Shown in pieces: positions 26,744 to 35,751 of a DNA stretch of 64,000 bases. The stretch lies in NCBI RefSeq assembly GCF_900119365.1, contig NZ_FPJO01000008.1:186001-250000 (forward strand). Direction: 5' to 3'. A program made the position numbers and the translations under genes. This DNA is from Streptomyces atratus (lineage in GTDB: Bacteria > Actinomycetota > Actinomycetes > Streptomycetales > Streptomycetaceae). Position 1 is the stretch's first letter. Each line of letters opens with the position of its first letter. The notes under the pieces are model-generated. The model was not told the DNA's origin. It searched no databases and saw only the letters and a program-made list of their open reading frames with translations.

Positions 26744-28018
26744 TCAGGCCGCCGGTGTCAGCGCGCGGAGCAGCAGCGGGGCAACCTGCTCGATCTGCCA
26801 GCGGCGCGCCCCGTACCCGGCGAGCGCGGTCTCCACCGCGTCCGGGGTCGGGTTCTTGGGCGGCTCCCAGCAGACCCGGCGCACCGTGTCCGGGGTGATC
26901 AGGTTCTCCTGGGGCATGTGCAGCCGCTCGGCGAGCTCCGACACCGCGGTGCGGACGGCCGAGAGCCGGGCCGCCGCGGCGGGGTCCTTGTCCGCCCAGG
27001 CGCGGGGCGGCGGCGGACCGGCGAGGGTCTGGCCGGGCTGGGGGAGCTCGGCGTCCGGCAGCGCCTTGGCCCGGTCGACGGCCGCCTGCCACTGCTCCAG
27101 CTGGCGCCGCCCCATCCGGTGGCCGAACCCGGGCAGCGCGGTCAGCGCCTGGACGTTCGGCGGGAGTGCGAGCGCCGCCTCGACGATCGCGGCGTCGCCC
27201 AGCACCTTGCCCGGCGAGATGTCACGGCGCTGCGCGACCTGGTCACGCGCCGTCCACAGCTCCCGTACCACCGCCATCTGGCGGCGACGCCGGACCTTGT
27301 GCATGCCGGACGTGCGGCGCCAGGGGTCCTTGCGCGGGGGAGCGGGCGGCGCCGAGGCGATCGCGTCGAACTCCTCGCGGGCCCACTCCAGCTTGCCCTG
27401 CCGGTCGAGCTCGTCCTCCAGGGCGTTGCGCAGGTCGATCAGCAGCTCGACGTCGAGCGCCGCGTAGCGCAGCCAGGGGTCGGGCAGCGGGCGGGTGGAC
27501 CAGTCGACGGCGGAGTGGCCCTTCTCCAGCGAGTAGCCGAGCACGCTCTCGACCATGGCGCCGAGGCCGACGCGCGGGAAGCCGGCCAGCCGCCCGGCCA
27601 GCTCCGTGTCGAAGAGCCCGGTGGGAGTCATCCCTATTTCCCGCAGACAGGGCAGGTCCTGGGTGGCGGCGTGCAGGATCCACTCACTGCTGGTCAGGAC
27701 TTCGCCGAGGCCCGACAGGTCGGGGCAGCCGACGGGGTCGATCAGCGCGCTGCCCGCGCCGTCACGGCGCAGCTGCACGAGATAGGCGCGCTGGCCGTAG
27801 CGGTAGCCGGAGGCCCGCTCGGCGTCGACGGCCACCGGGCCGGAGCCGGCCGCGAAGGCGGCGATCACCCGGGCGAGGGCGTCGTCGGACGCCACCACCG
27901 GGGGGATGCCCTCGCGAGGTTCGAGCAAGGGGATCGGCGCCGGGGCGACGTCGTCCGGGGGAGCGCCCCCGGTGGTTCGCAGTGATGTGTCTGCTGCGGT
28001 CTCTTGGGCGTCGGTCAC
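26744..28018 (-). CDS. rnd: Ribonuclease D family 3'-5' exonuclease with HRDC domain
   Basis: DEDDy-type exonuclease of 424 residues, probably trimming RNA 3' ends. Catalytic motifs are VAVDAERASG (Asp, Glu), HAATQDLPCL (Asp) and YAALDVELL (Tyr, Asp). The HRDC nucleic-acid-binding domain follows near residues 240-320 (RELWTARDQVAQRRDISPGKVL). A Pro/Ala-rich 45-residue N-terminus precedes the nuclease. No SD is seen before GTG 28018; TACCCT ends 7 bases upstream, which suggests a leaderless transcript. Confidence 0.9.
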   Translation of the reverse strand: MTDAQETAADTSLRTTGGAPPDDVAPAPIPLLEPREGIPPVVASDDALARVIAAFAAGSGPVAVDAERASGYRYGQRAYLVQLRRDGAGSALIDPVGCPDLSGLGEVLTSSEWILHAATQDLPCLREIGMTPTGLFDTELAGRLAGFPRVGLGAMVESVLGYSLEKGHSAVDWSTRPLPDPWLRYAALDVELLIDLRNALEDELDRQGKLEWAREEFDAIASAPPAPPRKDPWRRTSGMHKVRRRRQMAVVRELWTARDQVAQRRDISPGKVLGDAAIVEAALALPPNVQALTALPGFGHRMGRRQLEQWQAAVDRAKALPDAELPQPGQTLAGPPPPRAWADKDPAAAARLSAVRTAVSELAERLHMPQENLITPDTVRRVCWEPPKNPTPDAVETALAGYGARRWQIEQVAPLLLRALTPAA

Positions 28019-28042
28019 GTGTCAAGGGTATCTGTGTATGTA

Positions 28043-28080
28043 CGGCGCCCGTCGACGGAACGTTCCGTCGACGGGCGCCG
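28043..28080 (-). terminator. Perfect 38-bp palindrome, terminator of the response-regulator gene
   Basis: An uninterrupted 38-bp palindrome centred on AACGTT lies 54 bases after the response-regulator stop and 25 bases before the rnd start. It is the expected hairpin terminator, but its perfect symmetry without a loop is unusual. Confidence 0.75.
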
Positions 28081-28133
28081 ATGAATGCAAACCAGCCGGT
28101 CCGTGCCTGCGTGGACCGGCCGGAGCGCGGGCG

Positions 28134-28796
28134 TCAGTGGATGATTCCCGTGCGCAGGGCGACGGCGACCATTCCTGCGCGGTCTCCGGTGCCGAGCTTG
28201 CGGGCGATTCGGGCGAGGTGGCTCTTGACGGTCAGGGCGGACAGGCCCATGGAGACGCCGATGGCCTTGTTGGACTGGCCCTCGGCGACCAGCCGGAGGA
28301 CCTCGACCTCGCGGCCGGACAGTTCGCGGTAGCCGCCCGGGTGGCTCGGGGTGCCGGGGGGCCGGCGCTGCATACGGGCTGCGTTGGCGCCGATGGGGGC
28401 GACGCCGGGACGGGTGGGGTGGCCGATATTGGTACGTGTGCCGGTGACGACGTAACCCTTCACACCGCCCGCGAGGGCGTTGCGTACGGCGCCGATGTCA
28501 TCGGCGGCGGAAAGGGCGAGGCCGTTCGGCCAGCCGGCTGCTCGGGTCTCGGACAACAGGGTCAGCCCGGAACCGTCGGGCAGGTGGACGTCGGCTACGC
28601 AGATGTCGCGCGGATTGCCGACGCGGGGACGAGCCTCCGCGATGGACGACGCCTCGATGACGTCACGTACTCCGAGGGCCCACAGATGGCGGGTGACGGT
28701 GGAACGGACGCGCGGGTCGGCCACGACGACCATGGCCGTCGGCTTGTTCGGGCGGTAGGCGACCAGGCTTGCGGGCTGCTCTAGGAGAACGGACAC
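28134..28796 (-). CDS. Orphan response regulator, LuxR/NarL type
   Basis: Transcription factor of 220 residues. The receiver domain has the phospho-acceptor Asp in CVADVHLPDGSG, the Ser of the switch in LALSAADD and the Lys in GGVKGYV, but the N-terminal acidic pair is reduced to one Asp (VVVADPRV). The C-terminal LuxR helix-turn-helix is clear (RELSGREVEVLRLVAEGQSNKAIGV is its start). AGGAGG lies just before GTG 28796. No histidine kinase gene is adjacent, so the partner is elsewhere or phosphorylation is dispensable. Confidence 0.9.
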   Translation of the reverse strand: MSVLLEQPASLVAYRPNKPTAMVVVADPRVRSTVTRHLWALGVRDVIEASSIAEARPRVGNPRDICVADVHLPDGSGLTLLSETRAAGWPNGLALSAADDIGAVRNALAGGVKGYVVTGTRTNIGHPTRPGVAPIGANAARMQRRPPGTPSHPGGYRELSGREVEVLRLVAEGQSNKAIGVSMGLSALTVKSHLARIARKLGTGDRAGMVAVALRTGIIH

Positions 28797-28910
28797 CAGG
28801 CCTCCTGGGGAGTGGCGGGACGGGCCGGCTCGGGGATGAAGCCGGGGCGAACCGTGCTTGAAGGGTCATTGACCTCTTCGGCAGCAGACCCGTGCTCCTT
28901 TAGGGGAAGA

Positions 28911-28924
28911 TCACGATTTCGTGA
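28911..28924. promoter_or_regulatory. Inverted repeat in the response-regulator upstream region
   Basis: TCACGATTTCGTGA has two 6-bp arms around TT, about 115 bases upstream of the response-regulator start in an AT-richer stretch. The remaining bases of the 28797-29066 gap hold no gene. It may be an operator, perhaps for autoregulation. Confidence 0.4.
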
Positions 28925-29066
28925 GTAACAATTCGGGCAAATCGGACATGCGATCGATTGTACGAAAAGAACGCCGGTGACTGGGCGGCGAATGTGACGC
29001 ACAGTTACCGGCGGGGGGTGATTTCGGCCAGAGATGAAGTTCGTCGAAGAAGTCGGAGAGAAAAGT

Positions 29067-29726
29067 TCAGGGAACCTGCGGGCCGCGCCGCTGCGGGAGG
29101 GTCACCACCGCCGCGTCGACGGGGTCCGACGGCGGCAGGCCGGCGATCTGGCACAGCAGGTCGCCCCACGCCATGAGATGCGCCGCCGTGTCCGGCACCC
29201 CGCCGCGGCCCTCGCGCGGCGTCCACGACGCCCGGATCTCGATCTGGGTCGCCGGGCGTCTGGTGCCCAGCGCGCCGAAGTAGTGCGAGCCCGCCCGGGT
29301 CACCGTGCCGCCCGCCTCCCCGTACGACAGGCCGCGCGCCTCCAGCGCACCGGTCAGCCAGGACCAGCACACCTCCGGCAGCAGCGGATCGGAGGCCATC
29401 TCCGGCTCCAGCTCGGCCCGCACCAGCGTCACCAGGCGGAAGGTGCCCTGCCAGGTGTCGTGCCCGGCCGGGTCGTGGAGCAGCACGAGGCGGCCGTCGG
29501 CGAGATCGTCCTCGCCGTCGACGACCGCGGCCTCCAGGGCGTACGCGTACGGAGCCAGCCGCTTGGGCGGCCTCGTCGGCTCCACCTCCAGCTCGGGGCG
29601 GAGCCGCGCCGAATGCAACGCGTCCACCGCCGACCGGAACGCGGGCGGGACGGAGTCGCCCTCTTCGCTGTCCTTGCTGTCAGCGCCATCGGTTTGATCG
29701 GAGAACTGTCCCTGAGCCGGAGCCAT
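29067..29726 (-). CDS. DUF3000 family protein
   Basis: Actinobacterial protein of unknown function, 219 residues, soluble. Conserved-looking blocks include FRSAVDALHSARLRPEL, ALEAAVVDGEDDLADGRLVLLHDP and MAWGDLLCQIAGLPPSDPVD. It is divergent from hemE with about 90 bases between starts, an arrangement I recall as common in Streptomyces. ATG 29726 has no SD, but TACTCT ends 7 bases upstream, indicating a leaderless message. No function should be assigned. Confidence 0.85.
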   Translation of the reverse strand: MAPAQGQFSDQTDGADSKDSEEGDSVPPAFRSAVDALHSARLRPELEVEPTRPPKRLAPYAYALEAAVVDGEDDLADGRLVLLHDPAGHDTWQGTFRLVTLVRAELEPEMASDPLLPEVCWSWLTGALEARGLSYGEAGGTVTRAGSHYFGALGTRRPATQIEIRASWTPREGRGGVPDTAAHLMAWGDLLCQIAGLPPSDPVDAAVVTLPQRRGPQVP

Positions 29727-29817
29727 GCGGGGAAGAGTAGGCGGAACCGGCGCTTCGCGCAGGGAGAGACACCCGGGCGGGCCCGGCTGCATACCGCTTC
29801 GTGCGAAGATTCCTGGT

Positions 29818-30891
29818 GTGAGTGCCAACGATCGCCCCATGGGCCAGCAGACGAAGACCTCCGCCACCCATGAGTCGGCGTTCCTGAAGGCGTGCCGCCG
29901 CGAGCCCGTGCCGCACACGCCGGTCTGGTTCATGCGCCAGGCCGGGCGCTCGCTGCCGGAGTACCTGAAGGTCCGCGAAGGCATCCCGATGCTCGACTCC
30001 TGCATGATGCCGGAGCTGGTCGCGGAGATCACGATGCAGCCGGTCCGCCGGCACAAGGTCGACGCCGCGATCTACTTCAGCGACATCGTCGTACCGCTCA
30101 AGGCCATCGGCATCGACCTCGACATCAAGCCCGGTGTCGGCCCGGTCATCGCTGACCCGATCCGTACCCGCGCCGATCTGGCCCGGCTGCGCGACCTCAC
30201 GCCCGAGGACGTCGGCTACGTCACCGAGGCCATCGGCCTGCTCACCGCCGAGCTGGGCGCCACCCCCCTGATCGGTTTCGCCGGGGCGCCCTTCACCCTC
30301 GCCAGCTACCTCGTGGAGGGCGGCCCGTCCCGCAACCATGAGCACACCAAGGCCCTGATGTACGGCGACCCGCAGCTCTGGGCGGATCTGCTGGACCGGC
30401 TCGCCGAGATCACCGGCGCCTTCCTCAAGGTGCAGATCGAGGCGGGTGCCTCGGCCGTCCAGCTCTTCGACTCCTGGGTGGGCGCGCTGGCCCCCTCCGA
30501 CTACCGGCGCTCGGTGCTGCCCGCCTCGGTCAAGGTCTTCGAGGCCGTCGCCCCGTACGGCGTCCCGCGCATCCACTTCGGCGTCGGCACCGGTGAACTC
30601 CTCGGCCTGATGGGCGAGGCGGGCGCGGATGTCGTCGGTGTCGACTGGCGCGTCCCGCTGGACGAGGCCGCGCGCCGGGTCGGGCCCGGCAAGGCGCTCC
30701 AGGGCAACCTCGACCCCGCGGTGCTGTTCGCGCCGACGGCGACGGTGGAGGAGAAGACCCAGGAGGTGCTGGACGCGGCCGCCGGCCTGGAAGGCCATGT
30801 CTTCAACCTGGGCCACGGCGTGATGCCGACGATGGACCCGGACGCGCTGACCCGGCTCGTCGAGTACGTGCACACCAGCACCGAGCGCTGA
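29818..30891 (+). CDS. hemE: Uroporphyrinogen decarboxylase
   Basis: Converts uroporphyrinogen III to coproporphyrinogen III, a shared haem-pathway step in the cytosol. The 357-residue protein has the N-terminal signature PVWFMRQAGRSLPEY, the DIVVPLKAIGIDL segment with the catalytic Asp region, and GFAGAPFTLASYLVEGG. GTG 29818 is preceded by GAAGAT at 29805-29810 and no SD, so the mRNA may be leaderless; ATG 29839 is an alternative start. It begins the hemE-hemY-hemQ set of the coproporphyrin-dependent route, although hemY and hemQ are 2.5 kb away across two minus-strand genes. Confidence 0.96.
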   Translation: MSANDRPMGQQTKTSATHESAFLKACRREPVPHTPVWFMRQAGRSLPEYLKVREGIPMLDSCMMPELVAEITMQPVRRHKVDAAIYFSDIVVPLKAIGIDLDIKPGVGPVIADPIRTRADLARLRDLTPEDVGYVTEAIGLLTAELGATPLIGFAGAPFTLASYLVEGGPSRNHEHTKALMYGDPQLWADLLDRLAEITGAFLKVQIEAGASAVQLFDSWVGALAPSDYRRSVLPASVKVFEAVAPYGVPRIHFGVGTGELLGLMGEAGADVVGVDWRVPLDEAARRVGPGKALQGNLDPAVLFAPTATVEEKTQEVLDAAAGLEGHVFNLGHGVMPTMDPDALTRLVEYVHTSTER

Positions 30892-30903
30892 GCCGCCGGG
30901 GCC

Positions 30904-30929
30904 GGGCACCGCGCACTCAGGCGGTGCCC
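30904..30929. terminator. Hairpin between hemE and the flavoprotein gene
   Basis: GGGCACCGC and its complement (30904-30912, 30921-30929) form a 9-bp stem that includes the minus-strand gene's stop codon; both convergent genes could use it. Confidence 0.65.
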
Positions 30930-32302
30930 GCCCGGCGCACCGCGGTCACCGCCTTGCGGGCCGCCACCAGGACGGGGTCCCAGACGGGGGAGAACGGCGG
31001 GGCGTAGCCCAGGTCCAGGGCGGTCATCTGCTCCACCGTCATCCCGGCCGTGAGCGCCACGGCCGCGATGTCCACGCGCTTGGCCGCCCCGTCCCGGCCC
31101 ACGATCTGCACCCCGAGAAGCCGGCCCGTACGGTACTCCGCGAGCATCTTCACCGTCATGGGCCGCGCCCCCGGGTAGTAGCCCGCCCGGCCCGTGGACT
31201 CGATCGTCGCCGTGACGAACCGCAGGCCCACCGCGCGGGCGTCCTTCTCGCGCAGCCCGGTGCGGGCGATCTCCAGATCGCACACCTTGCTCACCGCCGT
31301 GCCGACCACTCCCGGGAACGTCCCGTAGCCGCCGCCCACGTTGGACCCGATGATCTGGCCGTGCTTGTTGGCGTGGGTGCCCAGCGCGATGTGACGGGTG
31401 CGGCCCGCCACCAGGTCCAGGACCTCCACGCAGTCGCCGCCCGCCCAGATGTTGTCGTGTCCGACGACCCGCATCGACAGATCGGTCAGCAGCCCGCCGT
31501 GCGGGCCCAGCGGGAGGCCGACGGCGCGCGCCAGCGTCGTCTCCGGCTCCACCCCGATGCCGAGCACCACCACGTCCGCCGGGTAGGAGGCGTCGCCCGT
31601 GGCGACCGCGCGGACCCGGCCGTCCGAACCGGTGCGGATCGCGGTGACCTCGGCCCGGTTGACCGTGGTGATGCCCAGCCCGTCCATCGCGTCGTGCACC
31701 AGCCGCCCCATGTCGGGGTCGAGCGTCGCCATCGGCTGCTCACCGCGGTTGAGCACGGTCACGTCGAAGCCGTGCTTCAGCATCGCCTCCGCCATCTCCA
31801 CGCCGATGTAACCCGCCCCGACGACGACCGCCCGTCTGCTGCCCGGCGCCCGGTCCAGCGACTCCAGCAGCGCCTGGCCGTCGTCCAGCGTCTGCACCCC
31901 GTGCACCCCGGGCGCGTCCATGCCGGGCAGCGCCGGGCGCACCGGGCGGGCGCCCGTGGCGATCACCAGCTTGTCGAAGCCCGTCCAGTACGCCTCGCCG
32001 GTGCCCAGGTCCACGGCCCGCACCCGCTGCCCGGCGACATCGATCTCCGTGACCTCGGTGCGCATCCGGAGGCCGATGTCGCGGGCCCGGTGCTCCTGAG
32101 GCGTACGGGCGACGAGCGCGTCCCGGTCCGTGACGTCGCCGCCGACCCAGTACGGGATGCCGCAGGCGGAGTACGAGGTGAAATTGGACCGTTCGAAGGC
32201 GACGATCTCCAGCTCGTCGGGGCCCTTGAGCCTGCGGGCCTGGGACGCGGCGGACATGCCCGCCGCGTCACCGCCGATGATCACCAGTCGCTCCGCCGTC
32301 AT
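30917..32302 (-). CDS. FAD/NAD(P)-dependent oxidoreductase, CoA-disulfide reductase-like
   Basis: Pyridine nucleotide-disulfide oxidoreductase of 461 residues. FAD-binding LVIIGGDAAGMSAASQA starts the protein; the redox-active cysteine of CoA-disulfide/NADH-peroxidase types is present in SYSACGIPYW (near residue 44); NAD(P)-binding is AVVVGAGYIGVEMAE; the second FAD contact is IWAGGDCVEV. ATG 32302 has AAGGGA upstream and is preferred to the open frame before it. It likely reduces CoA disulfide or another small disulfide in the cytosol; the exact substrate is uncertain. No rhodanese domain is attached. Confidence 0.9.
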   Translation of the reverse strand: MTAERLVIIGGDAAGMSAASQARRLKGPDELEIVAFERSNFTSYSACGIPYWVGGDVTDRDALVARTPQEHRARDIGLRMRTEVTEIDVAGQRVRAVDLGTGEAYWTGFDKLVIATGARPVRPALPGMDAPGVHGVQTLDDGQALLESLDRAPGSRRAVVVGAGYIGVEMAEAMLKHGFDVTVLNRGEQPMATLDPDMGRLVHDAMDGLGITTVNRAEVTAIRTGSDGRVRAVATGDASYPADVVVLGIGVEPETTLARAVGLPLGPHGGLLTDLSMRVVGHDNIWAGGDCVEVLDLVAGRTRHIALGTHANKHGQIIGSNVGGGYGTFPGVVGTAVSKVCDLEIARTGLREKDARAVGLRFVTATIESTGRAGYYPGARPMTVKMLAEYRTGRLLGVQIVGRDGAAKRVDIAAVALTAGMTVEQMTALDLGYAPPFSPVWDPVLVAARKAVTAVRRAGTA

Positions 32303-32339
32303 GCCTGGTCCCTTCGACGCCGAGTCCGAAGGGACCACG

Positions 32340-33311
32340 CTACGACGCCGGGGGAGCGGGCGAGGACCCGGCGGCCTCGGGCGTCCGCGGCTTGCGGCGT
32401 CCGGGCAGCCGGTGGCGCAGCAGCCGCCACAGCAGCAGGAGCACCGCGAGCGCGACCAGGAACGGGGCCGCGGCGCCCACCGCCATCGCGAGCCACAGCA
32501 GCACCGTCACGAAGGCATGCCAGCCGCCGGCGAGCGCGTCCAGGAAGCCGGGGTCGTCGTCGCTGTCCTTCGCCGCCGTCTCCGGCTCCGAGAGGTCGAG
32601 GGTGATCGTGGCGAGCGAGGTGCGGTCCTCCAGCGACGCCTGCTGGGCGAGCAGCGACTCCAAGGACGCCTGGCGGCTGCTCAGTTCGCCCTCCAGCGTG
32701 ACCACGTCGCTGAGCTTCCCGGCCCGCTCCATCAGCTTCCGCACGCGTGCCACACTCGCCCGCTGGGTGGCGATCCGGCTCTCCACGTCGACCACCTGAT
32801 CGGTGACGTCCTTCGCCGACGAGGTGCGCGACAGCAGCTTTCCGGTGCCCGCGAGTTCCTTCAGCACCGCGTCGTACTCGCCCTGCGGAACGCGCAGCAC
32901 GAGGTGTGACATCTCATGCGTGTCGTCGACCCGCTCGGTCTCCTCGTTGGCCACCAGACCGCCCGAACCCTCCGCGACCGAACGGGCGACCGCGGCCGCC
33001 TTCGGCACGTTCTTCACCTCCACCGCGAGCGTGGCGGTACGGATGACATGGGTGCCCGAGGGCAGGGCATCGGACTTCTTCCGCTGCGAAGGCGCACCAC
33101 CCGCCCCCTGCTCCGCCTTCCCGGACGCGGCGTCGGCGGCGCCCCGCTCGGCCGTGCCGAGCGCTCTCTTGCTGTCCCCGGTACTCGCGTCGCTCGCACT
33201 GTCCGACGCACCGCAGCCGCTCAGCGCGAGGAGGCCGGCGACCAGGCCGGCCGCCAGGAGCGTGCGCGGACGACGGACGGACGAACGGCCGGGATGCCGG
33301 TAGGTCTGCAT
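32340..33311 (-). CDS. DUF4349 lipoprotein
   Basis: Membrane-anchored extracellular protein of 323 residues. A signal peptide ends in the lipobox LALSGC (Cys near residue 34). A Ser/Ala-rich linker leads to the DUF4349 domain (SGTHVIRTATLAVEVKNVPKA and LVLRVPQGEYDAVLKEL) and a coiled coil (about 160-230), then a C-terminal transmembrane helix and a basic Pro-rich tail. Lipidation plus a C-terminal helix would tether both ends. Function unknown. ATG 33311 is chosen; TTG 33323 in frame is less likely. Confidence 0.85.
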   Translation of the reverse strand: MQTYRHPGRSSVRRPRTLLAAGLVAGLLALSGCGASDSASDASTGDSKRALGTAERGAADAASGKAEQGAGGAPSQRKKSDALPSGTHVIRTATLAVEVKNVPKAAAVARSVAEGSGGLVANEETERVDDTHEMSHLVLRVPQGEYDAVLKELAGTGKLLSRTSSAKDVTDQVVDVESRIATQRASVARVRKLMERAGKLSDVVTLEGELSSRQASLESLLAQQASLEDRTSLATITLDLSEPETAAKDSDDDPGFLDALAGGWHAFVTVLLWLAMAVGAAAPFLVALAVLLLLWRLLRHRLPGRRKPRTPEAAGSSPAPPAS

Positions 33312-33436
33312 GACTGCCCCCAAGGCGGGTCGTTGACGATGCCGGTTCGACGTAGCGGACCCCGGTGCGGGTTGCCGAATGACGGTTTCGAAGCAGTCAC
33401 GTTCAGGACTCGGAAGGGGTTTGAGAGAGTGGGGTC

Positions 33437-34924
33437 ATGCAGCGTTCACACAACCGCGCGGTCCCGGGCACCGGACATGTCGTCGTCATCGGCGGAGGCA
33501 TCGCCGGTCTCGCCGCCGCCCACAGGCTCCTCGGCGCCGGACTGCGCGTCACCCTGCTCGAAGCCACCGAGCGGCTCGGCGGCAAGCTCATGACCGGTGA
33601 GATCGCCGGGACCCGGGTCGACCTGGGCGCCGAGTCGATGCTCGCCCGGCGCCCGGAGGCGGTCGGCCTGGCACGCGACGTCGGGCTCGGCGACCGACTG
33701 CAGCCACCAGCCACGGCCACCGCCTCGGTCTGGACGCGCGACGCCTTGCGGCCCATGCCCAAGGGCCATGTGATGGGCGTGCCCGGCGATCCGGCGGCGC
33801 TCGGCGAACTGCTCTCCCCTCAGGGCCTCGCCCGCATCGCGCAGGAGCGCGACCTCACCCCGACCACCGTCGGCGACGACGTCGCCGTCGGCGCGTACGT
33901 CGCCGACCGCCTGGGCCGCGAGGTCGTCGACCGGCTCGTGGAGCCGCTGCTCGGCGGTGTGTACGCGGGCGACGCCTACCGGATCTCGATGCGCGCCGCC
34001 GTACCGCAGCTCTTCGAAGCGGCGCGGGAGGGCGGCTCGCTGCTCGACGGGGTCCGGCGCATCCAGGAGCGGGCCGCGGCCCGGCAGCAGACCGGACCGG
34101 TCTTCCAGGGCATCGACGGCGGCATCGGCACCCTGCCCGGCGCGGTCGCCGACGCCGTACGCGCGGCGGGCGGGGAGATCCTGACCGCCACCCCCGTCCT
34201 CGGCCTGAGCCGTACCGCCGAGGGCTGGGACATCCGCACGGACAGCCGGGTGATCACCGCCGACGGCATCGTGCTCGCCGCCCCGGCCTGGTCCGCCTCC
34301 ACCCTGCTCGCCGCCGAGTCCCCCGCGGCCTCCGCCGAGCTCGCCGCCGTCGAGTACGCGTCGATGGCGCTCGTCACCATGGCGTTCCGCCGCTCCGACG
34401 TCGCCGCCACGACCGCACTCGACGGCCGCTCCGGCTTCCTCGTCCCCCCGGTCGACGGCCGCACCATCAAGGCGTCCACCTTCTCCTCCCACAAGTGGAA
34501 CTGGGTCGCCGATTCCGCCCCGGACCTCTTCGTGCTGCGTACCTCCGTCGGCCGCTACGGCGAGGAGGACCACATCCACCGCGAGGACCACGAGCTCGTC
34601 GACGTGTCGCTGCGCGACCTCGCCGAGGCGACCGGACTGGCCGCGAAGCCCGTGGACACCGAAGTCACCCGGTGGACGGGCGGACTGCCCCAGTACCCCG
34701 TGGGCCATCTCTCCCGGGTCGCCCGGATCCGCGACGAGGTCGCCGAGCTGCCCGCGCTGCGGGTCTGCGGAGCGGTCTACGACGGCGTCGGCATCCCGGC
34801 GTGCATCGCGAGCGCCCACCGCGCCGCGGACGAGATCGCGGCCGAGCTCGGCGGCGGTTCCGGGGAAGAGATCATCGCCACGTCGACCCTGGTTACGGGC
34901 ACACGGAGCGAGGCGGGACAATAG
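33437..34924 (+). CDS. hemY: Coproporphyrinogen III oxidase / protoporphyrinogen oxidase, HemY type
   Basis: FAD enzyme that oxidises coproporphyrinogen III to coproporphyrin III in Gram-positive bacteria. The 495-residue protein has the dinucleotide fold VVVIGGGIAGLAAAHRLL, the GG motif ERLGGKL with GAESML, and GIDGGIGTLPGAV and CGAVYDGVGIPACIAS near the end. It is followed after 4 bases by hemQ. GAGAGT at 33425-33430 ends 6 bases before ATG 33437 with no SD, so a leaderless mRNA is likely. Older literature names this gene hemG. Confidence 0.94.
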   Translation: MQRSHNRAVPGTGHVVVIGGGIAGLAAAHRLLGAGLRVTLLEATERLGGKLMTGEIAGTRVDLGAESMLARRPEAVGLARDVGLGDRLQPPATATASVWTRDALRPMPKGHVMGVPGDPAALGELLSPQGLARIAQERDLTPTTVGDDVAVGAYVADRLGREVVDRLVEPLLGGVYAGDAYRISMRAAVPQLFEAAREGGSLLDGVRRIQERAAARQQTGPVFQGIDGGIGTLPGAVADAVRAAGGEILTATPVLGLSRTAEGWDIRTDSRVITADGIVLAAPAWSASTLLAAESPAASAELAAVEYASMALVTMAFRRSDVAATTALDGRSGFLVPPVDGRTIKASTFSSHKWNWVADSAPDLFVLRTSVGRYGEEDHIHREDHELVDVSLRDLAEATGLAAKPVDTEVTRWTGGLPQYPVGHLSRVARIRDEVAELPALRVCGAVYDGVGIPACIASAHRAADEIAAELGGGSGEEIIATSTLVTGTRSEAGQ

Positions 34925-34928
34925 CCGT

Positions 34929-35657
34929 ATGAGTGCGCCTGAGACTGTGAAATCAAGCAAGGGCCCCAACGCGGGTAAGAAGGCCAAGGACCTCAACGAG
35001 GTCATCCGCTACACGCTGTGGTCCGTCTTCAAGCTGCGCGACGTCCTGCCCGCGGACCGGGCCGGTTACGCCGACGAGGTCCAGGAGCTGTTCGACCAGC
35101 TCGCGGCCAAGGACATCACCATCCGCGGCACCTACGACGTCTCCGGCCTGCGTGCCGACGCCGACGTCATGATCTGGTGGCACGCCGAGACCGCGGACGA
35201 GCTGCAGGAGGCGTACAACCTCTTCCGGCGCACCAGGCTCGGCCTGGCACTGGAGCCGGTCTGGTCGAACATGGCGCTGCACCGCCCCGCCGAGTTCAAC
35301 AAGTCGCACATTCCGGCGTTCCTGGCCGACGAGACGCCGCGCAACTACATCAGCGTGTACCCCTTCGTGCGCTCCTACGACTGGTACCTGCTGCCCGACG
35401 AGGACCGTCGCCGCATGCTCGCGGACCACGGCAAGATGGCCCGCGGCTACCCCGACGTCCGGGCCAACACCGTCGCCTCCTTCTCGCTCGGCGACTACGA
35501 GTGGGTCCTCGCCTTCGAGGCCGACGAGCTCTACCGCATCGTCGACCTGATGCGTCACCTGCGGGCCTCCGAGGCGCGGATGCATGTCCGCGAAGAGGTC
35601 CCGTTCTACACGGGGCGCAGGAAGTCGGTTGCAGACCTGGTGGCCGGGCTCGCGTAG
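34929..35657 (+). CDS. hemQ: Coproheme decarboxylase (HemQ, chlorite dismutase-like)
   Basis: Decarboxylates coproheme to haem b with peroxide, last step of the coproporphyrin route. The 242-residue protein carries the family segments TYDVSGLRADADVMIWWHAE, YPFVRSYDWYLL with the radical-forming tyrosine region, and the proximal haem-ligand histidine in ADHGKMARGYPDVR. The distal Arg of true chlorite dismutases is not expected here. GACAAT at 34917-34922 sits 6 bases before ATG 34929, allowing its own leaderless transcript as well as read-through from hemY. Confidence 0.95.
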   Translation: MSAPETVKSSKGPNAGKKAKDLNEVIRYTLWSVFKLRDVLPADRAGYADEVQELFDQLAAKDITIRGTYDVSGLRADADVMIWWHAETADELQEAYNLFRRTRLGLALEPVWSNMALHRPAEFNKSHIPAFLADETPRNYISVYPFVRSYDWYLLPDEDRRRMLADHGKMARGYPDVRANTVASFSLGDYEWVLAFEADELYRIVDLMRHLRASEARMHVREEVPFYTGRRKSVADLVAGLA

Positions 35658-35751
35658 CGAGCGGGCTCCGACCACCCCAACCCGGAAGATCAGACGGCGG
35701 GCACCGGCGCTTTCGCGCTGCCCGTCGTTCCAGCGACACCGGGTTCGGCTC

